From Gonatopus flavifemur (taxonomy: Eukaryota; Arthropoda; Insecta; Hymenoptera; Dryinidae), in contig JAFFJZ010000053.1 in assembly GCA_018340375.1 (NCBI GenBank), positions 310,001-374,000 on the forward strand: DNA of 64,000 bases, read 5' to 3'. The notes below the pieces were generated by a model, which was not told where the DNA came from, did not search any database, and saw only the letters and a program-made list of their open reading frames with translations. Positions 34,411-47,155 of the stretch are shown here, in pieces. Each line of letters opens with the position of its first letter. Within the stretch, counting starts at the first letter, position 1. The translations under genes were made by a program, and so were the position numbers.

Positions 34411-35696
34411 TTAGGTGTACAACTTTGCTTCCACCGTTTTGCAATGGATGCCTGTAGCGGTAAGTCGTAGCTGAAATAAATAGATCATAGATGTCATACA
34501 ATAAGCTCAGGTATTTGTAAACATAACGCCATCGAAATATCAGTCGATTTGTGTCCGCATCATAAAGTTATTCTCGATTGAACATGTCAGCTTACGAGCC
34601 AAATTCTCCTCATTTGTGGGAGGTTTCAATCTTCTGCTTTAATATGAAGAAATCTGCGGCTGAGGCTCATCGAATGCTCTCAAGTACCTATGGTGAGGCC
34701 GCTATTGGTGGAAGAACGTGCTGAGAATGGTTTCAACGCTTCGAAAACGGTGATTTCAACGTCGAAGACCAGCATGGTGGTGGAAGAGAGAAGGTTTTCG
34801 AAGATGCAGAATTGGAGGCATCACTTGATCAAGACTTGTGTCAAACGCAACAAGAATTGGCAGGATCATTGGGAGTGACGCAACCAGCCATTTCAAAACG
34901 CCTGAAAGTCATGGGAATGATTCAGAAACGAAGGAATTGGGTGCCGTACGAGTTGAAGCCGAGAGATGTTGACGGCGTTTGTGTGTTTGTGAACAGCTGC
35001 TTGCAAGGCAAAGACGGAAGGGTTTTCTGCATCGCATTGTGACTGGGGACGAAAAATGGGTTCATTACGATCATCCCAAGCACAGAAAATCATGGGGATA
35101 TCCCGGCCATGCTTCCACGTCGACGGCCAAACCGAAAATTCACGGTTCCAAGGTTATGCTCAGTATTTGGTGGAACCAGCTCGGCGTAGTGTATTATGAG
35201 TTGTTAAAACCGACTGAAACAATCACAGGCGATCGTTATCGAACGCAATTGATGCATTTGAGCCGAGCATTGAAAGACAAACGGCCGCAATACAACGAAA
35301 GACATTATACAGTGATTTTACAGCATGACAATGCCCCACCCCATGTTGCGAAAGTGGTCAAGACATACTTGGAAACTTTGAAATGGGAAGTCCTACCCCA
35401 CCCGCCGTATTCTCCAGACGTTGCTCCCTCGGACTATCACTTTTTTCGATCAATGGCACACGGCCTAGCTGACCAGCACTTCCAGTCTTATGAAGGAGTA
35501 GAAAATTGGATCGATCCGTGGATTGCTTCAAAAGATGACCAGTATTTCCAACGTGGGATTCGTATGCTGCCCGACAGATGGAAGAAAGTAGTGGCCAGCA
35601 ATGGACAATACTTTGAATCGTAAATGTATCACCAGCTTTTTACAATAAAGCCTCGAATTTCGGAAAAAAACGGCGGAAGCAAAGTTATACACCCAA
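34411..35696 (+). mobile_element. Second mariner element
   Basis: Ends TTAGGTGTACAACTTTGCTT (left) and the imperfect inverse AAGCAAAGTTATACACCCAA (right), flanked by TA (34409-34410, 35697-35698). 1,286 bp. It belongs to a different mariner lineage from the one at 6088-7380: different TIRs and a different core motif set. Confidence 0.93.
34584..35623 (+). pseudogene. mariner transposase with stop and frameshift
   Basis: The start ATG at 34584 opens an N-terminal helix-turn-helix region. An in-frame TGA lies at 34722-34724, just before EWFQRFENGDFNVED. The frame then holds HGGGREKVFEDAELEA and QELAGSLGVTQPAISKRL. A frameshift lies at about 34965-34980. The core then reads IVTGDEKWVHYD, LQHDNAPPH and PHPPYSPDVAPSDYHFF, with 34 residues between the last two catalytic Asp (DD34D). 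The C-terminus is SNGQYFES. Full length is about 345 residues. It is inactive because of the two breaks. Confidence 0.92.
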
Positions 35697-36065
35697 TATG
35701 TTTATGAAAATTATCATTTTTGCATTGTTATCGTTTACGACATCTTGAATTTATCGTGAAAAGATCTTAAACATATCTTGGAGATGACTGTGAGATGTCT
35801 TGAAGATATCTGGGAGATAATTTTTAGATATCTTGAAGATATCTTAAAGATATCCCAAAGATGTCCAAAATGAGAGTATGTACGATGATCCTAATTCCAT
35901 CTTGCGGAAGATTCTTTAAAGATATCTCGAAAGGCATCTGTAAGTTACTCAATTATGTTGTATAAGCCATCTCTTATGTATCTTGAAGATAAACCCACGG
36001 AAAAATCTTGAGATATCTCAAGATCCATTCGAATATCTTGAACATATCTCTTTGTTTATTGGGTG

Positions 36066-36832
36066 GTATCTTACATAACTACCTGAATTTCTAAAGTCGT
36101 CTGATCAAGGTTTTCCCTGAGTTGTTACGCAGTTCAATAAAGTACCCTAGCAAGTTCGTGATACGTATCTCTCAGGTATATTTCCGGTATTAATGAGGTT
36201 GCGTATCTTGGAGGTATCATAGAAGTACACTTGAGGTATTTATACTCAACTGCAACCTCGATAATACGTTTCAAATTGTCAAAAATTATACTTAAATGAT
36301 ACGATAATGAAACGTAACGTACGAGTATATGATACGTGAATGTAACCTTGCTCTCAAGTATATGATATACATGTATACAATATCGAATACGATGTAAGAA
36401 AAGTTACATCCAAGTATCTGTGATACTTCTCGTATAATGTGACGTGTGAAACGTTAAATTTATACTCCTGAGTAAGCCGTAAAGGGCGATCAATTGTATT
36501 CAATGTTTAAATTAAGAGGATACGAGGCTACCGACCAAGAAAGGTTTTTTTCAATCAAATTACTCGGAACTGAATTCATAAAATGATCTGAAATTTTCAA
36601 GGATGATTCTTTGAGACTTCATCTACGTTCCTATAGAGCCCGAATTTTGAATTTTGGAAAAAAAATTCTCAAAGAATTCTCAAAGAATCATTCCTGAAAA
36701 TTCCAAATTCTCTCATGAATCCAGTTTCGAGTCATCTGATGAGAAATATCCTTACTCGGTCGGTAAGCTCGTATCCTCCTAAAATTCGTCTGAACTCACA
36801 TAAGATTGCATATATATAAAGGAGCGAATCCA
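36066..36832. other. No gene recognised
   Basis: AT-rich; contains GTATCAT/ATGATAC words and TGATACG repeats around 36160-36430 but no coding frame. Confidence 0.45.
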
Positions 36833-37015
36833 GGAATGAATTTTGTGGAGGAGGGGGGGGGGCGAGCATGTTTTGTGATCTGATGAACTTTTTCAGGTCA
36901 GATTAAATTATTCCAAAATTCATTCTAGAAATTAATTTTGCTTAAGGGGTTGGTGAGGGGTCACGACTCATTTGTCTCCTCTTACCCCCCCCCCCCCTTT
37001 GGATCCGCGCCTGTA
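36833..37015. mobile_element. Possible MITE with G-run and C-run
   Basis: GGAGCGAATCCAGG at the left and CTTTGGATCCGCGCCTG at the right are loosely inverted. Each is followed inward by a homopolymer (G-run near 36850, C-run near 36987), so the two sides can pair. Target duplication was not clear. Confidence 0.5.
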
Positions 37016-37481
37016 GAGACAGAAAAAAGGATTCCTATGAATGTAAGAAGAACCTTATTTGAATCGGTTCCAATAAACATTTTTTCGACCAAAGTAAATA
37101 TTCTTTTTATGAAAACAAATTTCTCATTTGAAGCAACAATCAAATGATACATTTTTTGTAGATGGACAAAATATATATTTCTGTCAGAGAAATATTCAAT
37201 TGGACTTAATCGAATAACAATGTTTTAGATTTAAAGGAATACTTTTTGTTGTGTAGGCACACGTTGTTTTTTACATTTTTCTTTCAAGGCAAACAGCAAT
37301 GGAGGATATAACGAAATAATCGTGTTGACGTGTGTATGTAATTTATTTTTTACATCTCTACAGTATCACAGATTTGTCACAGAACCCATTTACATTTACT
37401 GAAAATAACATTTGCGCATTACGTTCATGAGAAATGAATTTTTTGAATTGAAATTATTCAGTTATAAAAAAATATATTGAT

Positions 37482-40057
37482 TCAATCTGATTCCCAATAA
37501 TTAGGAATCATAGCAATACGACTTCCCGTAGCGGTGTTCAGTAGTATTGCCGGTGAGAGAACCGTCTCGCTTGATACATAGGCCACAGTTTTTGTTGGTT
37601 GAATATTTTTCATATAGTAAGAACCAAACGGGTCGCCAGTTAGCTGAAAAGGTTCAACAGACAATCCAGAAATTGTCCGACCTTCGTGAATAAAACTAAC
37701 AATATCAATAATTTCACAGAATCCTATATCATTGCGATACACTATTGAATTATTGAATTTAGTAGTTACATTAACATTTCTACAGCGACATTCAATTCCA
37801 TTTATCACTGCTTTTTTAAGAAAGTGCAGTGTTATATTATTATCATATCCTGTGAGAATAAGCGCTCGGAGTGCAGTACAAGTTGCAACTAATTCTTGAG
37901 ATTTCCCAACACCGATAAATTGATATCTGTGTTTTAGAAATTTCCGCTTTGTAAACAAAGAACGGAGAGAATCACGAGTACGTTCGGTCAAAGAATTATC
38001 ATAAATCACTGCGGCAATTGATCTATCCATTAAAAATCTTGTAACAATTTGCAATTGTCTGCTATGCGCACTTGTGACGTTATCAAGAATTTTTTTGTTC
38101 CACGATTCGAATACGAAAGCATTGTGTCCCCAAATTGGGCCCCAATTTCGAACAGTATATGGCAAGTGTTGTAATAAATGTACATTAAATGTCATGTTAA
38201 CTTCTGTAAACTGTTCCTGATATTCTTTCACGTATTTTTCCAAAAGACATTTCGCTTTTTCAAATTCATCCATCGTAATCGAACTTTTATTAAAAATATA
38301 TATCGCTCTCACAAACATACTCAAAGATCGAGATAAGATTTATCTATAATATCTTCAAGACAAGGAAAGCAGTAGTAATGAGCCCAGTTCCTCCATTCTG
38401 AGGCTTTCCACAATTTATAAGTTTCAATTGGTCTAGGTTTTCTGGAAATGCAACTAGGGGGTCCGGAATTGAGTAACCGCTTATTTATTCTCTTCAAGTT
38501 ACGCGTATTCCCAAAGTATCAAGAAGCACTTGATGGTCCAAATGAAAGGAGCTCAGTATGTTTTTTTATCACTCCTAAGAATGCATTGTGCATTGCCTCA
38601 ACGACAACGCCGGATGAAACTTGAAACTCCGGTAAGGTCATCAAAAACGATGGGCCTTCAACACCTCGTATTATATTCGAACTATGTGCGGCTTGTAACA
38701 TATCAGAGCGTAGGTCTACTTCATGTCTTAAATTAATTTTCTTCTCATATGGGTAAAATCTCCGGAGATGATTTTTTCGTAAAGTTTTTCCAGGAGCGTA
38801 ACAAAAAGTGCACCCAAATTTGCCATTCGAGTGTCTCATGTTTAAAACGGGAGCACGAGCTTTCAAATCTACACTGCAAAGGATTACTGCAAATTTACTT
38901 TGAATTTCCGCATTTTCAGATGTTTTCCATACTATACCTTGTTCATATAGTTCTTTCAATTCTTTGACAATAGGCAAAAAAAATTCGTTCATGATTGGAT
39001 GCTTCTCATCGATCCATAGTCCCGCTAAAATCAAATATCTCTTTCGACTATCAGGGGGCAATCCATTTATTTGTAAAAACACGGGCCATGCATTACCTTT
39101 AGAAGAATTAGCAAGGCTGCACCCGTCAGTGAAGATATTAAAAGTAAAATTGTGAGGATTACTTAAGAAATTTCCTGGAAGACAAAGTTTTTTATACTGT
39201 TCCCCATCGTAAATATTATCCAAAGAATCCTGATTTTTTTTTACCCGTGAAAATCGATGTTGCAATAGTTTTTGAATATTAGGAAATCGAAGTAACTTCT
39301 CCAGTTGTGCTTTGCAAACAACTTGTAAGGAGTATTTCAAGTACTTTTTATTTTTCCCTGGCCCACTTTTCCCACATGAGCACTCTATACTAACAACATC
39401 ATCTTTTCCAACACATTTCAGACAATTGTAACAATAAATATGACGCGTCATAACGGAATCATTCCGACGTAGTAACTTTCATAAAGTTTTCATAGTTCCT
39501 GGCAACTCGTTTTCCAAGTGATTTTGCTTAGCTATTTGGATTAGCGATATTACAGCTTCATACGGTAACTTAAATCTTACAGCAACTGCAATAAGACTAA
39601 CAAAGTAGTATTTTGCAGAACATTCTGGTTGTGGTGTCATAGGCTTCAATAGCTCCTTGAGACTGAAATCTAAAAATGAGTTTGGTTTATCCATTTCGTT
39701 AATTCCAACCTCCACGTTATCTCCATTGGATTCCCTCACTTTCATCTTCATATGATTTCTTTCCAACATTCCCAATTCTGGTAGTTCAACTGAATGTTGA
39801 AACTGATCTTCCTGCTCTAAATTATCATCCTCAACTGAAGTATTATCAAAGTTTATACAGTTACTGCTCAACATTTCTTCTGAATGCAGTTCCTCATTTT
39901 CCGCAGCACTGAGATCTTCTTCTGACAAGTGATCGATAAGATTTCTTTCTTTGCAATCTTCTGTATCTTCTGCATGAGATATATCGCTCTCATTACCTAC
40001 ACTGAAATTATTCATTATTTTTAATAACCCACATGAAAATGTCATTAAATAGTTCAT
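37482..40057 (-). pseudogene. Tnp2-type (EnSpm/CACTA-like) transposase
   Basis: The protein is split in three. The first part (40057-39479) has a long acidic N-terminal region and then SLIAVAVRFKLPYEAV. An in-frame TGA follows (39479-39481). The next part (39451-38519) has YCYNCLKC (zinc-binding start), then NIFTDGCSLANSSKGNAWPV, LAGLWIDEKHPIMNEFFLP, APVLNMRHSNGKFGC..C and EAMHNAFLGV. These match the Tnp2 transposase fold of EnSpm/CACTA elements. After a frameshift near 38519, 38324-37482 has VHLLQHLPYTVRNWGPIWGH and FVFESWNKKILDNV, like the DUF4218 C-terminal region. Only two breaks separate it from an intact ~850-residue protein. Terminal CACTA repeats were not identified. Confidence 0.72.
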
Positions 40058-41832
40058 TATGTGTGAAAGAAATTACAAGATACCCATCAATATCCATATT
40101 ATCCTCTCCATCATTTGTACAACAGGATTTAATATTTGTACTTTGACCCCTGTAATGAAAAAACGTTTGTGATTTTTCACAACTCATAATACGTCTGAAT
40201 AATCTATTCATTATTTTGGGGAGATGTGTTTGGCAAAATTTGATTCTGAAAATTTATCGATCCAACTGGATACTTCACTCATGTCCAACCTACCTCTTTG
40301 AAATGTTGTAGGTCAAGTGTCTCAAAACATCCTCTGGAAAAAGTGCACCGTGCAGTGCATATAATTGTCATAATTTTTATTTCCGCATCGGGGAATTTTT
40401 TCTGGAAAGAGGAACAAAAAAATGTTTACATAATCAGAAAAGTAATAAGACGCAATTGGGAAGATGTAGATGTTATTTTTTGTCTCTGTCAGAATTCTCT
40501 TATCCCGAGAAAACAAAAACCTCTAATTATATTCAAACACATCCACTTGACTTACTTGGAAGTGTGTGCTTTCTTAGCGTAGTACTACATGGACGTTTGA
40601 AACATTCTATGAATATCTATAGAGTACTTTCATACGTTTCGAATATTCTATTGATGTTCATAAAATATGTACAAGCGTAATAACGTGTTCTATGCACGCC
40701 CATAGAATATTCTCATTATTCTTATATTACTTGGATCATTAGATGAAGATGTTTACTCGCATAATGAATATACTTACTGAGTGGCGAATTTTTTTATTCA
40801 ACACGTCGACTTATTCATTTAGACTTGTAATGTATCTATATATTGAGTGGTAGTAGTTTTCCACTTCATTGATGAAAATGTACGCAGATCCAAATTTTCA
40901 AAGTGCCAACAGGAAAAATGAGGTTGAGTAGCACTTGTCACACGACACGTGAAATCCATACGCAGTTATGTAAAAATCAAGTTTCATCAATTGTGAATTC
41001 TTAAATTCAAATCTACAGTGCATTATTCTTTTGAATTGAGACAATACACAATGACTGATCACAGTAAACAATAAATGTCGCAAAATTTGACTTCGTTTTC
41101 AAGAATTTAGATTTGAATGAGCTGAAGATGCTTTCAACTACAAAACGGTTATTAATCGTTATGAGAAACGATCGATCGCCACACTCACGGTAGGAATCGG
41201 TTATTATATTATTATCGTCGTTGGTGAAACTTTTTCTCGCCAATAAGCACCATAGTTACAAAAGATTGACCAATGATTTGTGCAGTATGGGAAATCTCCA
41301 ACACATAGACAACACTGCGAACAGCTATCGATCAACATTGTTCAGTCAAGTGTTTCGTGCAATTTCCGTTTCCGATCTTTTTCGTCACCATCATTGATCA
41401 CGTTGTTTTGAGCACGTGTGAGAAAAGATTTATATTGAAATTCTTCCCCACGGACGGTTTTGTAAAAATTCTCCAGAGTGACCAGGAACGAGGAATGGTT
41501 TGATAATTAGTTCTGAGGATGAAGTTCAATAATTTCACGAGAGTTTCAACTTAACAAACTTAACAAAAAGGTTTATTAAAAAACCGACTCGATCTCAAAG
41601 ATCGTACAGTTAAAGGGTACCAATGGTATGTACATGTGATTCTTATCACCATCGAACGACGTTTTGTATCCACGTTAATCGAGCGGTCAATTTTCCGTTC
41701 GTTACAGTTCGTGGATTTTCGTCAGTTTTACATTAATGAGCGCTTAGTTCAAAACTGAGGAGTATGTACGAAAAATAGATATGGGGTAGGCGTTTAATCT
41801 AATTAGATGTTTGATCTCTTGCGAATGAATAC
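40058..41832. other. No convincing gene
   Basis: An upstream minus-strand frame (40211-40008) could be a 5' extension of the Tnp2 gene. A stretch near 40540-40740 resembles the CCAAGCAGCA MITE interior (CATAGAATATTC). The rest up to the LTR edge at 41833 shows no gene. Confidence 0.45.
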
Positions 41833-44658
41833 TGTTACGTCAAAACTATTAGCCTTTTAGTTCTTTATGTAACCTTCGATAGTTAAAGGAAGGCATTGGA
41901 TCATCGAGTCCAATGTTCCCTTTAATACCCCACTTTAGCTAGGATAAAAACCCTAGACGAGGACTGGGGAGAGGATATTGTTTGAAATAATATAAAGATC
42001 AATTTTTATACTGAAATGCAAGATGGTATATTCTAAAAAGAAAAACAATGATGTCTTGAAATTACAAAGTTACTAAAATAAAATCTTAACTATCATAAGT
42101 TCATAAATTCAAATTCAAATTAAGTTAAAGATCTTTTCTGTTCAATATAAGAAAGAGAAATATTCACTTAATCTTTGAAGAACTTGGATCTTGTTTTAGA
42201 TGAATTCAATAATTCATCGAATTTCGATTCACTTTAAACAAAACAAAAAAATAGGGTTAGAAAAGATCAGAAGTGAAAGTATTCCAAAGAAATAGGAGAA
42301 ATAACTCTGAGGGTTGCTCAGTAGATTAATTTCTCTTCAATGGAATGAAAATAGTTTAATTTCATGCATTAGGTTTGAGATTTTCAAAAAAAAATACAAG
42401 TATGGAAATAAGGGATTTTGGGAAGGGAGATGATCACTCAGAACCCGAGAAATATTAAGATTTCATAATCGATTTTTCATCAACGTAATCGATGGAAATT
42501 TAAGGTAGGGAGAGGAAAGGTAAGAGGAAAAATATCCTGAAAAATAAACGTTGTTATCGATTATTCTGAAAGAGAAAATTAAAAGGAATATAAAAGAATA
42601 GATTATAGTTAAAATACCTGTTTCTTAAATTCTGAATTTCAGAGCCTCTTTGAAATTTGATAAATTCTCTAATTCCTTTCTTGAGAATTCTAAAATTTTC
42701 TCGTCATAAGAAAGGTTGTTCAAAAATTTATTCCTTGCTGGACCCGATGAAGGAATATCATTATCTCTAATTTTCCTATGTTTAATTTTTATTCTTTTGA
42801 TAATACAAAATATTTTCCTCTCAAGATTGTTAATTCTTTTGTTTACTTCTTGCTCCACTAAAACCAAAAGAAAGGAGCAAAAGCTATTAATTAAAATTTC
42901 TAAAATATGACTTTATTATTCAGAGTTTTTAATAAAATTCTATATTCAAAGAAAATATTTGAAAGAAACATTCCTAAATTAGAATTTTCTCTTTCCACAT
43001 GTATGAAATTATGTTGCAGTCTTTCAAAATCAATCATTAAAGAAAAGAAATTAGGAAAAAAGTAATAGGAAGAAGGAAAAGAAAAGATTTTTACTTACTT
43101 TTGTAGAATAACAGGAAAGTTTTCGTTGCTCCACACAAGTCTTATTCAAACCTTTATTGAGTGAATGAATATTAGAATCGTGTGTGGAGTTTAACACCTT
43201 TTCGAATTCTTTTAATTTCACACAATTTTCCTACTGTAAATTTGAAATATTAACTTCACTTCACTTTAACTTTTAGAAACGGTAATTAGAATTTGAAATG
43301 TTAAAACTTTTCTGTAAGAGTATTGAATTGAGATTTTGAATTTGAACTTGTAAATTTTAGAAAACTGATTGAACCTTTTTAAAAGAAAGCACGAACAAGA
43401 GTGAGTTATTCATGCATTTTCGCTCAATTCTCAGCTCGGTTTTTAGATGGTGAGGGAAAATTTCAATAGTAGGGAAATGTGGGTGGGAATAATAGAATTT
43501 CAGAAAGAAGAAAATGGAGTTCAGATAGGTTGAAGTAGCATGGAATCGTGCATTACCTGAGGGTAGGCTTGTCCTTGAAAAGGAAATTCTCCATTTTCTT
43601 TAATTGGGACAACCCACTTACCCTTTCTCTTGAGCATAATGCCTAACTTATGCTCTCTTTTTAAAATGTATATATTTCTCTTTCTTGATGTACTATTCTA
43701 CAGAATTCTTATTTTAATTCAAAATCAATTATTAATTAGAAAATTGTTAGTTGTCAATGATTATTTAAATTATTCACTACAAGAACATTTCAAAAAAAAT
43801 GATAATTTTCTATTCTAATTATTGTAACAAGAATTTCAATATTTATATTCGTTTTGGTTACCTTCAACTTACCAATACTTACCATTTCAAGAACGTGAAC
43901 TTTCATTATTTTAAATAATGTTCCATTCTGGTTTAAACTTAGAATTTTGCATTATAGAGATGCTAGATTGGGCCAGCATTGGCAGCCAATCTTGAATTTC
44001 TAAACCAATGGTTAAATTGGTGTTAGAATCTGAATTTTCATGTGTATTAACATGTTCAAGGCTGAATTTAACCAAGATCGACGAAGATCGGCAAACGATA
44101 CTTCGCCAACCCTGGACCAACCTTGGCCCAACGAAGAGTATTGGGGCTTTTTCATTATAAATAAAAAAAAGAAACAAATTGAATATTTGTCGTATTCTTT
44201 ATAGTGAATTTACTTGAGAAATTTCCAGACAGAGTTGGCGACACAATTCTTCGCTCTAATCCTCTGCTGTCTACATTTCAATGAGGTTTTTATTACGGGG
44301 TAATTTGGAATTTGATTTTATTTGGAAAAGGATGTAATAAAAGAGGAAGAAAAGGGTCTCTGGTTTTCCAGATTTACTTGTCCCTTTTACATACGGCACA
44401 AACATAACGGGAACACAAGTTGTTCTCAACTTGTGTTTTAAAGGGAGACTCCTTTTTCTCTATAATTTGAGTGTAAAGAAATCTTCCTTTACCGTATGTG
44501 TAATTCTCCTGGGTCGAATTTATCGATAGGGCAACAGATATTCTGTTTTACCCTATTGATAATTCGTTCATAGAAATTTAACAGAAGGAAAGATTCAAAA
44601 AAAACAAATAGAAAGAGAAAGAGATAAAATTTGGAAGAAATTTTACGTTCTCGTTACA
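41833..44658 (-). repeat. 3' LTR (2,826 bp)
   Basis: On the minus strand it starts TGTAACGAGAACG at 44658, right after the polypurine tract, and ends GACGTAACA at 41833, giving TG..CA ends. It is identical to 62002-64000 apart from few changes. An AATAAA polyadenylation signal lies at ~43152-43157 on the minus strand, in a CTCAATAAAGG context followed by GTGTGGAG. A GTAAGT and a pyrimidine-rich ..TTTTAG downstream in the same strand look like splice signals. A LINE-free, AT-rich LTR of this length is unusual. Confidence 0.9.
43152..43157 (-). promoter_or_regulatory. Polyadenylation signal in LTR
   Basis: AATAAA on the minus strand followed by a GT-rich segment; position would place the R region ahead of ~43.1 kb. 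Present in both LTRs. Confidence 0.5.
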
Positions 44659-44675
44659 CCTCCCCCCTTTTTTTG
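44659..44675 (-). promoter_or_regulatory. Polypurine tract
   Basis: On the minus strand AAAAAAAGGGGGGAGG directly precedes the TG of the 3' LTR. This is the expected plus-strand DNA primer site. Confidence 0.85.
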
Positions 44676-44761
44676 ACAAAATCCCGTAGGGAATTTGACA
44701 AAAGATCAGAGATCGGCATTGGTAGCTGTGGTAAGTTGAATTTGACAAATTATTCTAATGA

Positions 44762-44816
44762 TTAAATTGATAATAATAATAATCATAATAATAATAATAA
44801 TAATTTAAAAAAAAAT
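44762..44816. repeat. (AAT)n tract
   Basis: AATAATAAT repeats between env and the polypurine tract. Confidence 0.8.
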
Positions 44817-44851
44817 GTCAATATGATTATAATAGTAATAATGATGGAATT

Positions 44852-46822
44852 TTACACATTAAGTCCATAGGGGCGTTTTGGCATTTCAGACTCTGTTGGC
44901 AATTTGTTTGACGGGTAGAGTGGTTCGTGCTGTTTGTTGTCATCTGTTGGTGATTTTAGGTCCGGAGTAGGAGCTTCGTTCCGTTTCGTGAGCTTTCTCT
45001 GGTTGATGTGCAATAATAGATTGGTAGCAGAATCCCATAGCGAAACCACTAGATATGGTGACCAGCCATATACAGAATGTAATGCAAAAACATGTATTGC
45101 GGTATCAATTATCAACTTGATGATTTTGCAAGTGAGAATAATTCCCAATATTCCTGCACTGAATGTTCCGAAAGTACTGAAACCGATCCAGAGCTTGTTC
45201 CAGGTTGAATTTGCAATATGCTCCAGGGTCTTCTCATCCAAAATCGAACTCCAGCTTATTCCACGTAGTTCTGTAGGTTCTCCAGTAGCTGCGCGAATTA
45301 TGTTATTCACAATCGATGGTTGGTCAAAAGGCGACATGATATATTTATTGAGCCTTTCAATATCGTCTTCAGTGTAAATTCCTTGTTTGGCCAGATTTCC
45401 AGGGTTACGGTAGATCCAGGTTGGTGTGGTCAGGGGCTTCATGGTGTACGGTTCGGTAGTTTATGATAAAAATGGTAGCAATTTATACCAGACTCCTTCA
45501 ATTTCATACATTGGTGGAATCAGGTTATTACATGGAATTTCTGTCCCTTGGTTTTTCAAAATATGTGTTTTAGGCATCATGAAGTAATTATTTTCGCCTT
45601 TCTTTACCGGTAGTTCCTGGTAACATCGTGTGGTCGAGGTAATTTTAACTTCCACTGGTACGCATTTAATTAGTCGGATGACTTCGCCGGTGATGATTGC
45701 GGTATAACCAGGGCCTTTTTGGAAATTGAATGCAAATTCTTCTGGTCTCATTAAAGCCAGGGTTTGTGCATTTAGAAGAACTTCTCTTTCCAGTTTACAT
45801 CTCTGCAGCATAACGTCCTTGTATAATCCGTTGATTTGGGTCCGGATGTACTGCTCGACGTAAACGAATTTGCTGTTTACGTACGTAAATAGGTCCAGAT
45901 TTTGAGTATTCATGGGTTTTGGTCGTGAGAAGAAACTCTCACGTCTTCCTTCCAAGATGAACAGCTTCGGATGTTGAGTCTTGATAATTTGGTATCCGCA
46001 TAACGATTGTGATCGTTCAGCGGTCAGGGCAAAAGTGATGTCTTCGGTTTTTGCGGTGTATATAGTTTCAGGGTAGTGTTGAGATAAATCCTGTAGTTTT
46101 GTAGAGTATCCTTCATAGAGTACTCCATATCGACTGAACTGGCAAATTTCATGGGGTATGGCGTCCCAGTACATGTATCCTCCGGTGATGTCCATACAAT
46201 GTCCAATGCTTAAGGTGCATTGTGTTCCTGATTGAAGATATAACACGTTCTTCTCTACATCTGTTTTGGCATAGTATTCTATTAAGGTGACTTTAATTGA
46301 TCCTTGGACGACGACACCATTCCAGTTTCCGTATGGATCACTGTATTGTGTTCCATCACAATCTCCATCAGATGTGATTTCTCCCGCTAAAGTTAACGTG
46401 AAAGTTGAGGTGGCGTTAACTTTAATTCCGTCGATGGTGTTTGATCCTATGGTTAAGCGTCCTGTTTCGTGTAATCTTTTGCAGTTGTCCCTGGTAGTCT
46501 CTTGAATGTATTCTGCAATCCCTTTGGTTACAGCTCCAGCATGTGAAAATAGTCCGCAATGGTGGATTTCTCGGAATATATCCACTTTGCATAGTTGCAC
46601 GTGGGCAAAACCAAAGTCCATAAGTTGTAATAGTTGAATGTAAGTTGAGGTCTCATTAACTATTGGTTCCGAGATATTACAATCTCCTATTTTATTCAAG
46701 GAAATTGTCGTGATATTCGCATTGGGAGCTGCACAATCATATGCAATCAATCCGTCAGCAGATCCTGAGTATAGTCCGATGATGACGATGCTGAATTGCC
46801 ACAGAACCGTCTGTAGTGCCAT
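44852..46822 (-). CDS. env: Envelope glycoprotein, chuvirus/mononegaviral type, one in-frame TAA
   Basis: Membrane fusion glycoprotein of the element. The likely start is the ATG at 46822, followed by a hydrophobic signal peptide (WQFSIVIIGLYS). An upstream in-frame ATG at 47002 precedes a pyrimidine-rich CACCCCCAACAG splice-acceptor-like site, so it is probably not used. The ectodomain is Cys-rich, with N-glycosylation sites. An in-frame TAA lies at 45461-45463 (about residue 454). The same frame continues to 44852, and the transmembrane anchor and cytoplasmic tail (hydrophobic stretch near 45060-45200) lie after the stop. Composition and Cys layout remind me of chuvirus-like glycoproteins captured by insect retroelements, not of the baculovirus-F-like env of gypsy. 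This is from memory and needs a search. Confidence 0.72.
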
Positions 46823-47100
46823 TTTTTTTTTCTGTTGGGGGTGAGTTGGATTTAATTCAGAATAAAAATATAATAAGGGTTGAATATAATACAGAATAAA
46901 AATATAATAACTAAAATAAGGCTCGAATATTGAGCTTAATTTTAACAACATTAATATTTGAAAAAAGTTGATTATTCTGTTTTTTTTAATAGTTTTTATC
47001 AAATTTTATCCTTTTTTTTCTTGTTTTTTTTTTTTTCAATATATCTTTATATATACTCATTTACATGTAAGTAGTGAGGAAAAGAAATATCTGTATTTAG

Positions 47101-47137
47101 AATATATATATATATATACCCATATATATATATATTC
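47101..47137. repeat. (TA)n tract
   Basis: TATATATA runs in the spacer between env and the accessory ORF. Confidence 0.8.
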
Positions 47138-47155
47138 GTGTCGTGCAAAAGAAGT

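Larger units (their letters stand above)
32437..36065. repeat. AGATATCTT-rich repeat split by two insertions
   Basis: Two blocks (32437-33075 and ~35710-36065) consist of AAGATATCTT / GAAGATGTCTTGAAAAC variants. The left edge CCCAATACACA and right edge TGTTTATTGGG are loosely inverted, suggesting one repeat-built element of ~1 kb. A foldback (33264-34233) and a mariner (34411-35696) lie between the blocks. The many minus- and plus-strand frames in it are repeat artefacts. Confidence 0.5.

Noticed and set aside
42625..42867. 80-codon minus-strand frame in the LTR as a protein gene
   Set aside because: The right LTR has one extra base that breaks the frame, and there is no family match.
43630..43818. 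62-codon plus-strand frame repeated in both LTRs
   Set aside because: Repeated only because the LTRs are near-identical; it is AT-rich with no recognisable motif.
45461..45463. Env break as a frameshift
   Set aside because: Counting codons shows both halves are in the same frame; it is a single TAA.
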